A DNA stretch of 64,000 nt, taken from assembly GCF_018613805.1 (NCBI RefSeq), contig NZ_JAGGPL010000009.1:39953-103952 (forward strand), read 5' to 3'. Both the position numbers and the translations under genes were made by a program. Positions 26,482-35,154 of the stretch are shown piece by piece. Position 1 is the stretch's first letter. The number at the start of each line of letters is the position of its first letter. Source of the DNA: Arthrobacter sp. ISL-48 (GTDB lineage Bacteria > Actinomycetota > Actinomycetes > Actinomycetales > Micrococcaceae). The notes under the pieces were generated by a model that saw nothing but the letters and a program-made list of their open reading frames with translations, was not told where the DNA came from and searched no databases.

Positions 26482-26735
26482 GCGTGGCCCTCGCCGTCGA
26501 ACTCAAGGTCTTCCACAGCGGTGGCGACGGCGGCATCCGCACTGGCGACGGCCGCCGGGAGGATCAGGGCCTGCGCCACGATGACGCTGCTGCCGTTGAA
26601 GGTTGCGGCCGGGCTGCCGTGCAGCACATAGCCTTCGCCAAGGGCGCTCGAGATCCTCTCACAGAAGGCGCGGTCATCGGGCCCTGTGATCAGTCGGTAC
26701 GACAGCTTTTCTTCGGGGGCAGGTGCCTCAGACAC
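26478..26735 (-). CDS. DUF1737 domain protein
   Basis: This 85-residue protein has the DUF1737 pattern in its first 55 residues (YRLITGPDDRAFCERISSALGEGY in two pieces, GYVLHGSPAATFNG). The C-terminal tail is Ala- and Asp/Glu-rich. Its function is unknown. The GTG start has AAGGAGAT upstream, and it is the first gene after the SAM-IV riboswitch. Confidence 0.83.
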   Translation of the reverse strand: MSEAPAPEEKLSYRLITGPDDRAFCERISSALGEGYVLHGSPAATFNGSSVIVAQALILPAAVASADAAVATAVEDLEFDGEGHA

Positions 26736-26779
26736 GGGGGATCTCCTTCTTTCACGCTTGCAGCTCGAATGGTTCGATA

Positions 26780-26868
26780 TGCCGAGTATTCACCTGAGGC
26801 ACCCCGCCGCGAAAGGGAGGGTTGCCGACCGGCCAGTCAGGGCTTGGCGCCGGTTCTCATTACTGCTC
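26780..26868 (-). promoter_or_regulatory. SAM-IV riboswitch
   Basis: The minus strand reads ATGAGAACCGGCGCCAAGCC, then GGTCGGCAACCCTCC, then GCGGCGGGGTGCCTCAGGTG. This is the order and spacing of the SAM-IV riboswitch core found in actinobacteria. A closing P1 helix can form between AGTA (26864-26861) and TACT (26788-26785). SAM binding should reduce expression of the downstream DUF1737-rhodanese-metZ operon. It lies about 45 nt upstream of the first start codon. Confidence 0.85.
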
Positions 26869-27039
26869 AAAAACGTAACACTTGGCACGCCGCCCCGCAC
26901 CGCCGTCGTCGTCATGTTCCGTAACCAACCGTCATGGCTGCAACCAGGGTGATGTGCGGGGCTACAGGGACCCAGGGAGATATGGTCGTGGCAGGGGCAC
27001 CGTCCCGTCGCCAGCGCATTGCCATCTTTGGGGGTCCTC

Positions 27040-29544
27040 ATGAGCATGCCATCACCGGCGCCGCCGCCGAACCGTGCGCAGTCCACTTTTCAGGCACGCC
27101 CGGTCCAGACGGACCCGGCCGGCTTACGCCGACTCGCTTGCTCGCTTGTGCTCACCTTGTTCCTTGCCGTTCTGGCGGTACTGCTGCCTGCGGGTTCCGC
27201 CCGCGCCGCCGAGAACCTCACGGAGGATGGAGAGCCTCTTCTGGGCGCCGTCCTGGATTGGGGCGAGGATTCGGCGGCAGGGTTCGCCGAGCGGCTCGGA
27301 GCCCCGCCGGCTGTGTTCGGCCATGAGATCTCCATCCCCTTCCGTGCCTCCGAAGAGCCGAACGTCCGGCAGTTCCTGGGGCAGGCAGCAGCCCAGGGAT
27401 CCCACGCCCTGCTGACGGTGACGCCTACCGACCCGCTCGAGCAAATCGACGCCGCGGCGGCCAGTGAATTTACTGCCGCGGTCACCAGGATTTCCGCAGG
27501 ATTCCGCGGCAAGCTATTGATCCGTTTCGCCCCTGACATGAACGCGAGCTGGGTTGACTGGGGGCAGCAGCCTGCCGCCTACCGCTCGGCCTTCCGAGCC
27601 GTGGCAGCTGAATTCAGGCAGTCTGACGACGATGGGACGGTGATGGTCTGGGAGCCATACCTTGGGCGGGACTACCCTTTTGAACGAAGCCGCAGGGCGC
27701 CCGCCCCCGGAAGCGACGGTTTTGCGCTGCTGGACACCAACGGCGACGGTAACTGGGACCGGTCCGACGGCGCGTACGCCCCGTACTACCCGGGGGACGA
27801 CGCCGTCGAATGGGTGGGCCTGACGGCAGTTCACGATGACACAGCCGGCAAAGCCGCGGTCAACACTGTGCCGGCGGCCGGGGAACTGCCCGGAATGTTG
27901 ACGGCTTCGGGCAATGAGGACTTTTACGCGGACTACGTGCAACAACGGGACAAGCCACTCTTGTTGCAGACGGCGGCCTTCTATAGCCCGTCCGCAGGCG
28001 GCGTAGCGGAGACAGAGATCAAGGGCGCATGGTGGGAGCAGGTTCTCGAAACGGCAACGTCCGCGCGCTTTGAAAAGACCGCCGCGGTGGTGTGGGACGA
28101 GCGGACCAGCACCATGGACGCGGGCGTGGCCAGTATCGACTGGACCATCACCGGGACGCCGGACGTGGCGGCTATCCGTGCCCGGCTGGAAGCGTCCGCG
28201 CTGGTGACGGCGCCGGTGACGCCTGTGGACGCCGCACGCCCTTACAACCAGCCCAACACGCTGACCGGCGCCGCGGTCTGGAGCGTCGGGGCAGCCCTGC
28301 TGATAGTCCTTGCTCTGCTGTGGCAGGTTCCCCGCAAGGTGCCGGCCGTTGCCTCATGGGGATACCGGGACGAGTCAGCCAGGGACTCAAGGGTGGATTT
28401 CCTCCGCGGCCTCGCCATCGTATTTGTCGTGGTGAACCATCTGGGTATGACATCCCTCTTTCAGCTCCTGACCCAGGAAACGATCGGATTTGTCTCCGGC
28501 GCGGAACTGTTTGTCCTCTTTTCCGGCCTGGTGGTGGGCATGGTCTACGGTCCAAGAGTGGCCGATGACTTCGGCACGGTGGTGGACCTGACGTCACGGC
28601 GGGCCGCGAAGCTTTACATGGTCGCGCTGGTGGTGCTGCTGGGGGTTTTCCTGGTCTCCCTCCTGCCGATCGTCCATGTTGACGCACTCACCACCTATTT
28701 GGACCAGGGCACCGGCGAAGCGGGACACGGCAGCGCCGGGCGAACCTACAATTTGTACGCCGGCATGGAATCGCTGTTCCAGTTCCCGGTGCCGGCCCAG
28801 GTCGTTCCCGGCATCTTCCTGCTGCAGTTCGGACCCTGGCAGTTCAACGTCATGGGCCTCTACGTGATCCTGCTGCTGCTCAGTCCCCTTGTCCTTGCGG
28901 CGCTGAACCGAGGCAAGACCTTGTGGGTCCTCGCGGCAACACTGATGCTCTACGCCGTGGGCACTGTGACAAGGGCGCGGCTCCTGCCGTCACAGTTCGA
29001 GGATTCGTTTCCGCTGCTGGTGTGGCAAGTGCTCTTCGTGATCGGGCTTGTGGCAGGCTTCCATCAGCGAAGCGTTGTGGCATGGTTCTCGCAGCACACC
29101 CGGGTGGTGGCCGCATGCACGCTGGCCACTGTGGCTTTCGCGTTTCTTTCCTGGGGAAACCCCTATCTGACCAACGGGTTCGATGCCCGGCTCGCCATCA
29201 TCCCCGATACCCTTTACCGGACCTTGTACGACGGCTACTTTGCCCGCACCTACCTGGCACCGGGGCGCCTGGTGAACGTGTTGGTGCTGGTGGTCGGCTA
29301 CTATGCGTTCCTGACGGCGTACTGGAGGCCGGTGAAAAGTGCGCTGGGCTGGTTCTTCATCCCGCTGGGCAGGGCGACGCTGTACGTCTTCATCCTCCAT
29401 GTGGTCCTGATCGCCGTCGTGGCGAACGTCCCTGCGCTGCGCCAGGGCAACGTGCTCCTCAATAGCGCCGCGTGCGTGGTTGTCCTGTGCCTGTTGTGGG
29501 TGATGGTGAGGATGCGTTTCCTTTTCCGCATCATCCCAAGGTGA
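27040..29544 (+). CDS. GH26-like extracellular domain fused to OpgC-type membrane acyltransferase
   Basis: The 834-residue protein begins with a signal sequence or anchor (about residues 32-57, LACSLVLTLFLAVLAVLLPAG). Residues ~60-395 look like a GH26 glycosidase (LLIRFAPDMNASWVDWG, VMVWEPYLG, YYPGDDAVEWVGL). The usual catalytic Glu positions appear as D166 (PDMN instead of HEMN) and Q310 (KPLLLQ), so it may bind rather than cut glycans. A helix near 410-430 leads to the OpgC domain (448-830) with DFLRGLAIVFVVVNHLG, H467 and about ten helices. OpgC transfers succinyl or similar groups to glucans. ATG at 27040 follows GGGGG. Confidence 0.8.
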   Translation: MSMPSPAPPPNRAQSTFQARPVQTDPAGLRRLACSLVLTLFLAVLAVLLPAGSARAAENLTEDGEPLLGAVLDWGEDSAAGFAERLGAPPAVFGHEISIPFRASEEPNVRQFLGQAAAQGSHALLTVTPTDPLEQIDAAAASEFTAAVTRISAGFRGKLLIRFAPDMNASWVDWGQQPAAYRSAFRAVAAEFRQSDDDGTVMVWEPYLGRDYPFERSRRAPAPGSDGFALLDTNGDGNWDRSDGAYAPYYPGDDAVEWVGLTAVHDDTAGKAAVNTVPAAGELPGMLTASGNEDFYADYVQQRDKPLLLQTAAFYSPSAGGVAETEIKGAWWEQVLETATSARFEKTAAVVWDERTSTMDAGVASIDWTITGTPDVAAIRARLEASALVTAPVTPVDAARPYNQPNTLTGAAVWSVGAALLIVLALLWQVPRKVPAVASWGYRDESARDSRVDFLRGLAIVFVVVNHLGMTSLFQLLTQETIGFVSGAELFVLFSGLVVGMVYGPRVADDFGTVVDLTSRRAAKLYMVALVVLLGVFLVSLLPIVHVDALTTYLDQGTGEAGHGSAGRTYNLYAGMESLFQFPVPAQVVPGIFLLQFGPWQFNVMGLYVILLLLSPLVLAALNRGKTLWVLAATLMLYAVGTVTRARLLPSQFEDSFPLLVWQVLFVIGLVAGFHQRSVVAWFSQHTRVVAACTLATVAFAFLSWGNPYLTNGFDARLAIIPDTLYRTLYDGYFARTYLAPGRLVNVLVLVVGYYAFLTAYWRPVKSALGWFFIPLGRATLYVFILHVVLIAVVANVPALRQGNVLLNSAACVVVLCLLWVMVRMRFLFRIIPR

Positions 29545-29576
29545 CCGCCGAAGGGGGGCCGGTGCCCACGGAAGGA

Positions 29577-30773
29577 TCAGGCCTTGAGGATGAGGGCTTC
29601 GCCTTGCCCGCCGCCGCCACAGAGGGCTACAACGCCGGTGCCGCCGCCGCGCCGCTTGAGCGCCAGCGCCTGATGCAGCACCAGCCGTGCCCCGGAAGCG
29701 CCCACCGGGTGGCCCAGGGCAATGGCGCCGCCCTCCGCGTTGATCCTGTCGGCGGAGATTCCGAGGTCTTTGGCTGACTGGATGATCACGGAGGCGAAGG
29801 CTTCGTTGATCTCGATCAGGTCCAGGTCCGCCACCGCAATTCCCTCCGCCGCCAGGGCCCGTTCGATGGCCCGTGACGGCTGGGAGTGCAGCGAACCGTC
29901 CGGCCCCGCCGTCTGGGCGTGGCTGCGGACCTCGGCAATCCAGCTGAGTCCGGCCAGCTGGGCTGCCGCCTTGCTGGCAACGACGACGGCGGCCGCGCCG
30001 TCGGAGAGCGGTGAGGCCGAACCTGCGGTGATGGTGGCTGACTCCGCCGCGGAGAAGGCAGGCTTGAGCGCTGCCAGTGCTTCCGCCGTCGTGCCCGTCC
30101 TGATGCCCTCATCCGAATTCACCAGCAGCGCCTGGCCACGCCGCTGCGGTATCTCAACGGGCGCTATCTCGTCCGCCAACAACCCGGCGGACCGCGCCGC
30201 TTCGGCGCGCTGGTGGGACCGTGCGGCAACCTCGTCCTGGGCTGCACGGCTGATCCCGCGCTCGGCGTTGCCCGCATCGGTTGCGGCGCCCTGCAGAACG
30301 CCTGAAACGGGGTCCCGGAGGGCATCCCAATTCAGGGAATCCAGCAGAGGGGCATCGCCGATGGTCACACCGCTGCGCAGCCGCTGGAGCAGATGCGGCG
30401 CGTTGCTCATGGATTCCTGGCCCGCGGCGACGATGAAATCCGCTTCACCCGCGAGGATCATCCGGGCAGCGTCGATCACGGCCGTGAGCCCGGAGAGACA
30501 GAGCTTGTTGATAGTGACGGCAGGAACGTCCCAGCCGATGCCCGCGGCGAGGCTTGCCTGGCGTGCCGGGCCCTGACCGGCACCTGCCTGGATGACCTGG
30601 CCTACGATTACCGCCTGGACCTGTTCTGCGGCCACACCCGTGCGTTCCAGCGCGCTGCGGATGGCATGGGCGCCCAGTTCGGTGGAGGACAACTGGGCGA
30701 GGCTGCCGCGGAAGCGCCCGAAAGGAGTGCGGGCGCCGCCGAGGATGACGGCGGTGCGGGCGTCGTTGCCCAT
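29577..30773 (-). CDS. acetyl-CoA C-acetyltransferase / thiolase
   Basis: The 398-residue thiolase catalyses Claisen condensation or cleavage of acyl-CoAs. The nucleophilic Cys92 is in NKLCLSGL. The C-terminal catalytic motifs GHPVGASGA and LCGGGGQGEA are intact. It could serve fatty acid beta-oxidation, ketone body or amino acid breakdown; no CoA-pathway partners lie beside it. It is followed upstream by an acetyltransferase gene on the same strand, 25 nt apart. Confidence 0.93.
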   Translation of the reverse strand: MGNDARTAVILGGARTPFGRFRGSLAQLSSTELGAHAIRSALERTGVAAEQVQAVIVGQVIQAGAGQGPARQASLAAGIGWDVPAVTINKLCLSGLTAVIDAARMILAGEADFIVAAGQESMSNAPHLLQRLRSGVTIGDAPLLDSLNWDALRDPVSGVLQGAATDAGNAERGISRAAQDEVAARSHQRAEAARSAGLLADEIAPVEIPQRRGQALLVNSDEGIRTGTTAEALAALKPAFSAAESATITAGSASPLSDGAAAVVVASKAAAQLAGLSWIAEVRSHAQTAGPDGSLHSQPSRAIERALAAEGIAVADLDLIEINEAFASVIIQSAKDLGISADRINAEGGAIALGHPVGASGARLVLHQALALKRRGGGTGVVALCGGGGQGEALILKA

Positions 30774-30798
30774 GGTGTGTGCCTTTCCGTGGATGGGT

Positions 30799-31419
30799 TC
30801 AGGTGGCAGGGGCAGGTGCCCCGTGGAGGATGAGCTGGTGGAGTAGGTGATCCTGCCAGCTGCCCGCGATTTTCAGGTAGTACGGGGCAATACCGATTTC
30901 CTGGAACCCGGCTCGCTGGAGGATTTTTCTCGACGCCCTGTTGCGGATCAGGGTGGCCGCCTGGATCCGGTGAAGGCCCAGTTCCGCGCGGGCATGGTCA
31001 ACGGCGAATTTCACCGCTGCCGAACCGATTCCCTGGCCGGTGAAGTCCCGGTCCACCCAGTACCCCAGATTGGCGCTGAGGAAGGGGCCGCGGACAATGC
31101 CGGTCAGCGTGATGGCGCCGATGATGCGGTCCGCGGCCAGCAGGATCCAGGGCATCTCCTGCCCGACCGCATGCTGGGCGAGCTTGCTGTGGATGATGTT
31201 CAGCTGGTGCCAGGGCGTGAAGAATTTCTCGTCCCTGGACGGCTCCCACGGAGCCAGATGTTCCCGGTTCCGGACATACGCCTCGCTCAAGCGGGCGGCA
31301 TCGTCCCGGTGGAGCAGCCGCACGTGCGTGCCGTTGGCCAGGAGCGAGGGCTGTTTGTCGAGCATCGACTTAGGGGTACTCGCGCCGGTACTCCAGGGCT
31401 GACCGGTGGATTGAGTCAT
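30799..31419 (-). CDS. GNAT-family N-acetyltransferase (RimJ/RimL type)
   Basis: The 206-residue protein has the GNAT fold with the acetyl-CoA loop DFTGQGIGSAA and the RimJ-type C-terminal segment (LGLHRIQAATLIRNRASRKI). Such enzymes acetylate protein N-termini or small amines. The substrate is not evident. It may be co-transcribed with the downstream thiolase. Confidence 0.87.
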   Translation of the reverse strand: MTQSTGQPWSTGASTPKSMLDKQPSLLANGTHVRLLHRDDAARLSEAYVRNREHLAPWEPSRDEKFFTPWHQLNIIHSKLAQHAVGQEMPWILLAADRIIGAITLTGIVRGPFLSANLGYWVDRDFTGQGIGSAAVKFAVDHARAELGLHRIQAATLIRNRASRKILQRAGFQEIGIAPYYLKIAGSWQDHLLHQLILHGAPAPAT

Positions 31420-31478
31420 GGTTCACAGCCTATCGAGGCTGATTGCTCCATGGGACAAATCTGCTGCACTGGGTGCGG

Positions 31479-31506
31479 CGAAGGGCGGGCACAAGCCCGC
31501 CCTTCG
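31479..31506 (-). terminator. strong hairpin, likely terminator of the 84-residue gene
   Basis: CGAAGGGCGGGC and GCCCGCCCTTCG form a perfect 12-bp stem with an ACAA loop, about 50 nt past the stop of the small gene at 31558. No U-tract follows, which is common for actinobacterial terminators. Confidence 0.65.
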
Positions 31507-31557
31507 TCGGACGCCCAGCCTGCAGTCACTGCTTTTCAGCGATGCAGGACCTGCACG

Positions 31558-31812
31558 CTAGACCAGGCCGGGGTAGCTGGCAAGGATGTAGTCGGCAGCG
31601 GCAGGGCCTCTCATGCGAAGCCCGTTCTGGCCGGGATCGATGCGCTTCTGCATGGCAGCCCAGAAAGTGGTTTCCGTGCGGGGTGCCCGCTGGTTCAGCA
31701 GACACCAGCTGGTGTAGAGGCCGTACAGGGGGTCGCGGTCCAGCGTGAAATCAGACTCGCGGTCACAGTGGGTTGCTTCTTTAAGGAACGTGTCGAACTG
31801 CGAATGTGCCAT
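31558..31812 (-). CDS. 84-residue hypothetical protein
   Basis: The frame from the ATG at 31812 starts MAHSQFDTFLKEATHC and contains DPLYGLYTSWCLLNQRAPRT and AAADYILASYPGLV. It is soluble with no signal peptide. I do not recognise the family, though the sequence looks like real protein. The strong hairpin after its stop supports a separate transcript. The Shine-Dalgarno sequence is weak. Confidence 0.6.
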   Translation of the reverse strand: MAHSQFDTFLKEATHCDRESDFTLDRDPLYGLYTSWCLLNQRAPRTETTFWAAMQKRIDPGQNGLRMRGPAAADYILASYPGLV

Positions 31813-32117
31813 GGGAGGCTCACTTTCGCCGGGTGCGTTTTGGGCCGCCGTTCGGCTACAGCAGCTGATCCTGAACGCCATGCACGGGGCGTCCAAGGGG
31901 GTTGTCCGGGACCGTTCAAGCACATTCGATCCCGTTGGGATGGTGGTACGGCTGGTGGATCCCCGGCCGGCAACTCGGTCCCTCTTCTGAAACCCGTGTC
32001 AACACCTTCTCTACACTGTAGACTTTACGCGTAGACTACGTGATAGGCAAGCTCTCCCTATCGTCCTGGGGATCTTCCCCAAACGCAGAGGCGCCCTACA
32101 ACACAGGATGGATTCAT
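31813..32117. promoter_or_regulatory. 305-bp divergent intergenic region
   Basis: This stretch separates the minus-strand 84-residue gene from the plus-strand TetR gene and should hold both promoters. The only distinct element I see is the palindrome and direct repeat at 32011-32037 (listed separately). The rest contains no frame with protein character and no RNA-like fold that I can support. Confidence 0.5.
32011..32037 (+). promoter_or_regulatory. operator-like repeats upstream of a TetR gene
   Basis: CTACACTGTAG (32011-32021) is a perfect 5-1-5 palindrome. GTAGACT occurs twice, at 32018-32024 and 32031-32037, spaced 13 nt apart. TetR-family repressors often bind such sites in their own promoters; autoregulation is inferred. 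Confidence 0.45.
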
Positions 32118-32840
32118 ATGCCCTCCCCGAAGAATTCGGATGCCGAAGCCGCCGCTGAAAAGACACGTCTCAGCAGGCAGGTTGTGCTGGCCGCCGCACT
32201 GGAGCTAGTGGACGCCGAAGGCCTTGACGCCCTTACTATGAGGCGCCTCGGGCAGCAACTGAACCGGGACCCCATGAGCCTGTACCGCTATGCCGCCAAC
32301 CGGGCCGCGCTGCTGGACGGAGTATCGGAACTGGTTTTCGACGAACTCTCCATCCATCCCAAAGATCCGGACTGGCAGGCCCAGCTTCGCTACATTGCAC
32401 ACGACCTGCGCCTGCTGGCGCTGCGGCACCCCAACGTGGTGCCTCTGCTCGTCACCAGGCCTCTGTCCACGCCGCTGGGCTTGCGCCCCCTGGGTACGCT
32501 GCGGCCCCTTGAGCAGATCCTGTCGCTCCTGATTGACGCCGGGTTTGCACCAGCGGACGCGCTCCACATGTACCGGGCCTACTACGGATTCCTGTATGGG
32601 CACATCCTGAACGAACTCCAGGAGTTCATCGTGGATCCGGACGAAAACGAAGCGCTTCTCCGTCTCGGCCTTCACCGTCTCCCGCCAAAAGACTTTCCGC
32701 AGTTACGCGCGCTGGGTCCCGTCCTTGCAGACTACGACGGTGCAGCCGAACTGGACCAGGGAATTGACATCCTGCTCTCAGGCTTGGCGGCCCACCTCTC
32801 GCGGGTGCCGGAATCAACCCGCGAGCCAGCACAAGGCTGA
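32118..32840 (+). CDS. TetR-family transcriptional regulator
   Basis: The 240-residue protein has an N-terminal TetR helix-turn-helix (LSRQVVLAAALELVDAEG, LTMRRLGQQL, SLYRYAANRAALLDGV) and a TetR_C-type ligand domain. The ATG at 32118 gives this N-terminus after GGATGG. It lies opposite an alcohol dehydrogenase that converges on it; the target genes are not clear. Confidence 0.88.
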   Translation: MPSPKNSDAEAAAEKTRLSRQVVLAAALELVDAEGLDALTMRRLGQQLNRDPMSLYRYAANRAALLDGVSELVFDELSIHPKDPDWQAQLRYIAHDLRLLALRHPNVVPLLVTRPLSTPLGLRPLGTLRPLEQILSLLIDAGFAPADALHMYRAYYGFLYGHILNELQEFIVDPDENEALLRLGLHRLPPKDFPQLRALGPVLADYDGAAELDQGIDILLSGLAAHLSRVPESTREPAQG

Positions 32841-32861
32841 GCCAACGCCCCCACTCCTTTT

Positions 32862-32908
32862 GCTGCCCTGCAGCTGAAGGTCCCTGAGACCTCCGCGTGC
32901 AGGGCAGC
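32862..32908. terminator. bidirectional terminator between convergent genes
   Basis: GCTGCCCTGC and GCAGGGCAGC are perfect 10-bp arms with a 27-nt loop, placed between the TetR stop and the alcohol dehydrogenase stop. Confidence 0.6.
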
Positions 32909-32915
32909 TAAGTGC

Positions 32916-33959
32916 TCAGTTCAGCGTGGACGCGTCAATCACGAACCGGTAGCGGACATCCGATGCCAGGACCCGCTCGTAGGCATCGTTGATCTTGCTG
33001 GCCGGGATGACCTCGATCTCGGAGCCGATGTTGTGCTCGGCGCAGAAGTCCAGCATCTCCTGGGTTTCACGAATGCCGCCGATGGCGGAGCCTGCGAAGG
33101 ACCGGCGTCCGCCGATGAGCGCGAACGCGTTGACGGGGAGCGGCTCGGCCGGGGCGCCCACGTTCACCAGGGAGCCGTCGAGGCTCAGCAGCTGCAGGTA
33201 CGAGCTGATGTCGATGGAGGCGCTGACGGTGTTGATGATCAGGTCGAAGCTGCCGGCCAGGGTCTCGAAAGTGCCGGCGTCGCTCGTGGCGTAGTAGTGG
33301 TCGGCGCCGAGGCGCAGGCCATCTTCCTGCTTCTTGAGTGACTGGGACAGGACAGTGACCTCGGCACCCATGGCGTGCGCGAGCTTGACGGCCATGTGGC
33401 CCAGTCCGCCGAGGCCGACGACGGCGACCTTCTTGCCGGGGCCCGCTCCCCAATGACGCAGCGGGGAGTAAGTGGTGATGCCGGCGCACAGGAGGGGAGC
33501 GGCGACGTCGAGGTCCACGCCGTCCGGGATCCGCACGACGAAGTCTTCGGTTACGACGACATGGGTGGAATAGCCGCCCTGGGTGATGGTGCCGTCGCGG
33601 TCCACGGCGCCGTACGTGCCGGTCATTCCGTTGAGGCAGTACTGTTCTTCGCCTTTGAGGCAGTTGGCGCATTCCCGGCATGAGTTGACCATGCAGCCGA
33701 CTCCGACCCGGTCACCCACGGCGTGCCGGGTGACTTCGGAACCGACCTCGGCGACGATACCGGCGATTTCGTGTCCGGGTGCGAGCGGGTACTGTTGCGG
33801 GCCCCAGTCGCCACGGACGGTGTGGATGTCCGAGTGGCAGATGCCGGCGAACCTGATCTCGATCAGTACGTCATGCGGGCCGACGTCGCGGCGCTCGATG
33901 GTTGTGGGGACGAGGTCCCCGGTGGCGGACGGTGCAGCGTAAGCGTTGGCGGTGAACAT
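32916..33959 (-). CDS. zinc-dependent NAD(P) alcohol dehydrogenase (MDR family)
   Basis: This 347-residue medium-chain dehydrogenase has catalytic zinc ligands in ICHSDIHTV and APGHEIAG, and four structural-zinc cysteines in [16 protein letters not shown]. The Rossmann motif GLGGLGHMA is intact. It resembles the cinnamyl-alcohol/YahK/AdhC group of broad-range NADPH aldehyde reductases. ATG at 33959 is preceded by GGGAGAAG. Confidence 0.92.
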   Translation of the reverse strand: MFTANAYAAPSATGDLVPTTIERRDVGPHDVLIEIRFAGICHSDIHTVRGDWGPQQYPLAPGHEIAGIVAEVGSEVTRHAVGDRVGVGCMVNSCRECANCLKGEEQYCLNGMTGTYGAVDRDGTITQGGYSTHVVVTEDFVVRIPDGVDLDVAAPLLCAGITTYSPLRHWGAGPGKKVAVVGLGGLGHMAVKLAHAMGAEVTVLSQSLKKQEDGLRLGADHYYATSDAGTFETLAGSFDLIINTVSASIDISSYLQLLSLDGSLVNVGAPAEPLPVNAFALIGGRRSFAGSAIGGIRETQEMLDFCAEHNIGSEIEVIPASKINDAYERVLASDVRYRFVIDASTLN

Positions 33960-34022
33960 ACTTCTCCCGTGGTTGATGACTGCGGTACCTCTCAAGACAA
34001 CCGCGTTCTGTAATCGCGTGGA

Positions 34023-34054
34023 AGGCCCTCCTGGTACAGGTACTGGCAGGGCCT
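34023..34054 (-). terminator. hairpin downstream of pabC
   Basis: AGGCCCT and AGGGCCT form a 7-bp stem with an 18-nt loop about 65 nt past the pabC stop on the minus strand. It lies in front of the alcohol dehydrogenase gene, so it may also shape that gene's leader. Confidence 0.4.
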
Positions 34055-34120
34055 CCCAAAGGAGCCTAGTGCGTTTTAGGATGCCGCGCCGGACCAGTTC
34101 ATGCGGTAAGAAGCAGTGGG

Positions 34121-35062
34121 CTACTGAATCCCGGCGAACAGTTCGCTCAGTTCGGCGGTGAGCTGTTTCTGGATGGCGGGTGTGCCGATTTCCTTGCCGT
34201 CGATGTGGTTGACCGGCGCCAGCAGCCGGATGCTCGAAATCAGCCACACGGCGTCGGCTTCCAGCAGGTCCTGCGGTTCCAGCGGACCGTAGCCGAGTTC
34301 CCAGCCCGCCGTCTTTGCGGCAGCGAAGAGCGCACCCTGGGATGTTCCGGGGAGGATTCCGCTGTCCAGCCGGGGCGTGACAAGCCGCCGGGTCGTGCGG
34401 ACGCCGCCAGCGCCGTCGTCGGACTTTTCCACGTGGGCAAGCAGCACCGTCGAGGTGGGGCCCTCGAGGACGCGGCCGTCGGATGAAGTGAAAATGACAT
34501 CGTCAGCGCCCTGCTTGTGTGCGTAGCGCAGGGCGGCCATGTTCACTGCATAGGACAGCGTCTTGGCGCCCATCAGCAGCCAGGGGGCCCGCTCAGCCAC
34601 ACCGCTGTCATGGCCGCGGTCCAGGAGGATGACGTCGATGCCTGTCTCGCGCTGCCGCCGTCCGACAGCACCTACCGGGGACACCTGAACCCAGCACGTG
34701 GGGGAGCCTGCGCCCTCCACACCGCGGGTGACCACCAGCTTCACCACCAGTTCGTCATCGGCGGGGGAAGGAGCGGGGTGCTGCGACCGGTGTTCCGCGA
34801 CACCCGTTTCGATGGACCGGCGCCACAGGTCCTCTCCCGGGATGTCCAGATCGAGGGCCTGCGCGGAGCTGACCAGTCGGTCCAGGTGCGCCTGGAGCTT
34901 CCGGACCGCCCCGCCCACCGCGAGCATGGATTCGAAGACTCCGTCGCCCCTTGTCGCGCCCTGGTCCGTGGCCATCAGCTGGGGCTTGGAGGCATCGGCC
35001 ACCCGGCCGTTCTGGAACGCTGGGTCAAGGAAAACGAGCACCACGGGGGCAGCAGAAGTCAT
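34121..35062 (-). CDS. pabC: aminodeoxychorismate lyase
   Basis: The 313-residue fold-type IV PLP enzyme releases 4-aminobenzoate and pyruvate from aminodeoxychorismate in folate synthesis. The PLP lysine is K167 in MGAKTLSYA, and [13 protein letters not shown] and [15 protein letters not shown] are family motifs. Branched-chain aminotransferase-like activity is less likely because a PabB-containing fusion gene lies 1.6 kb away. It is divergent from the cardiolipin synthase gene. Confidence 0.87.
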   Translation of the reverse strand: MTSAAPVVLVFLDPAFQNGRVADASKPQLMATDQGATRGDGVFESMLAVGGAVRKLQAHLDRLVSSAQALDLDIPGEDLWRRSIETGVAEHRSQHPAPSPADDELVVKLVVTRGVEGAGSPTCWVQVSPVGAVGRRQRETGIDVILLDRGHDSGVAERAPWLLMGAKTLSYAVNMAALRYAHKQGADDVIFTSSDGRVLEGPTSTVLLAHVEKSDDGAGGVRTTRRLVTPRLDSGILPGTSQGALFAAAKTAGWELGYGPLEPQDLLEADAVWLISSIRLLAPVNHIDGKEIGTPAIQKQLTAELSELFAGIQ

Positions 35063-35154
35063 GGCTCCAGCTTAGTGCGGCTGCCCGCCGATAAGCTGTG
35101 GTCATTGCCCTGGCTGGAAACCGTCTGCAGGGCGCTCAATCCGGGGGTTGTCGA

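Noticed and set aside
32040..32117. Upstream start of the first TetR gene at 32040
   Set aside because: It would begin within the promoter/operator region and adds residues untypical of TetR proteins.
35098..35154. Upstream GTG at 35098 as start of cardiolipin synthase
   Set aside because: The added 19 residues are not typical of the family and have no ribosome-binding site, unlike the GTG at 35155.
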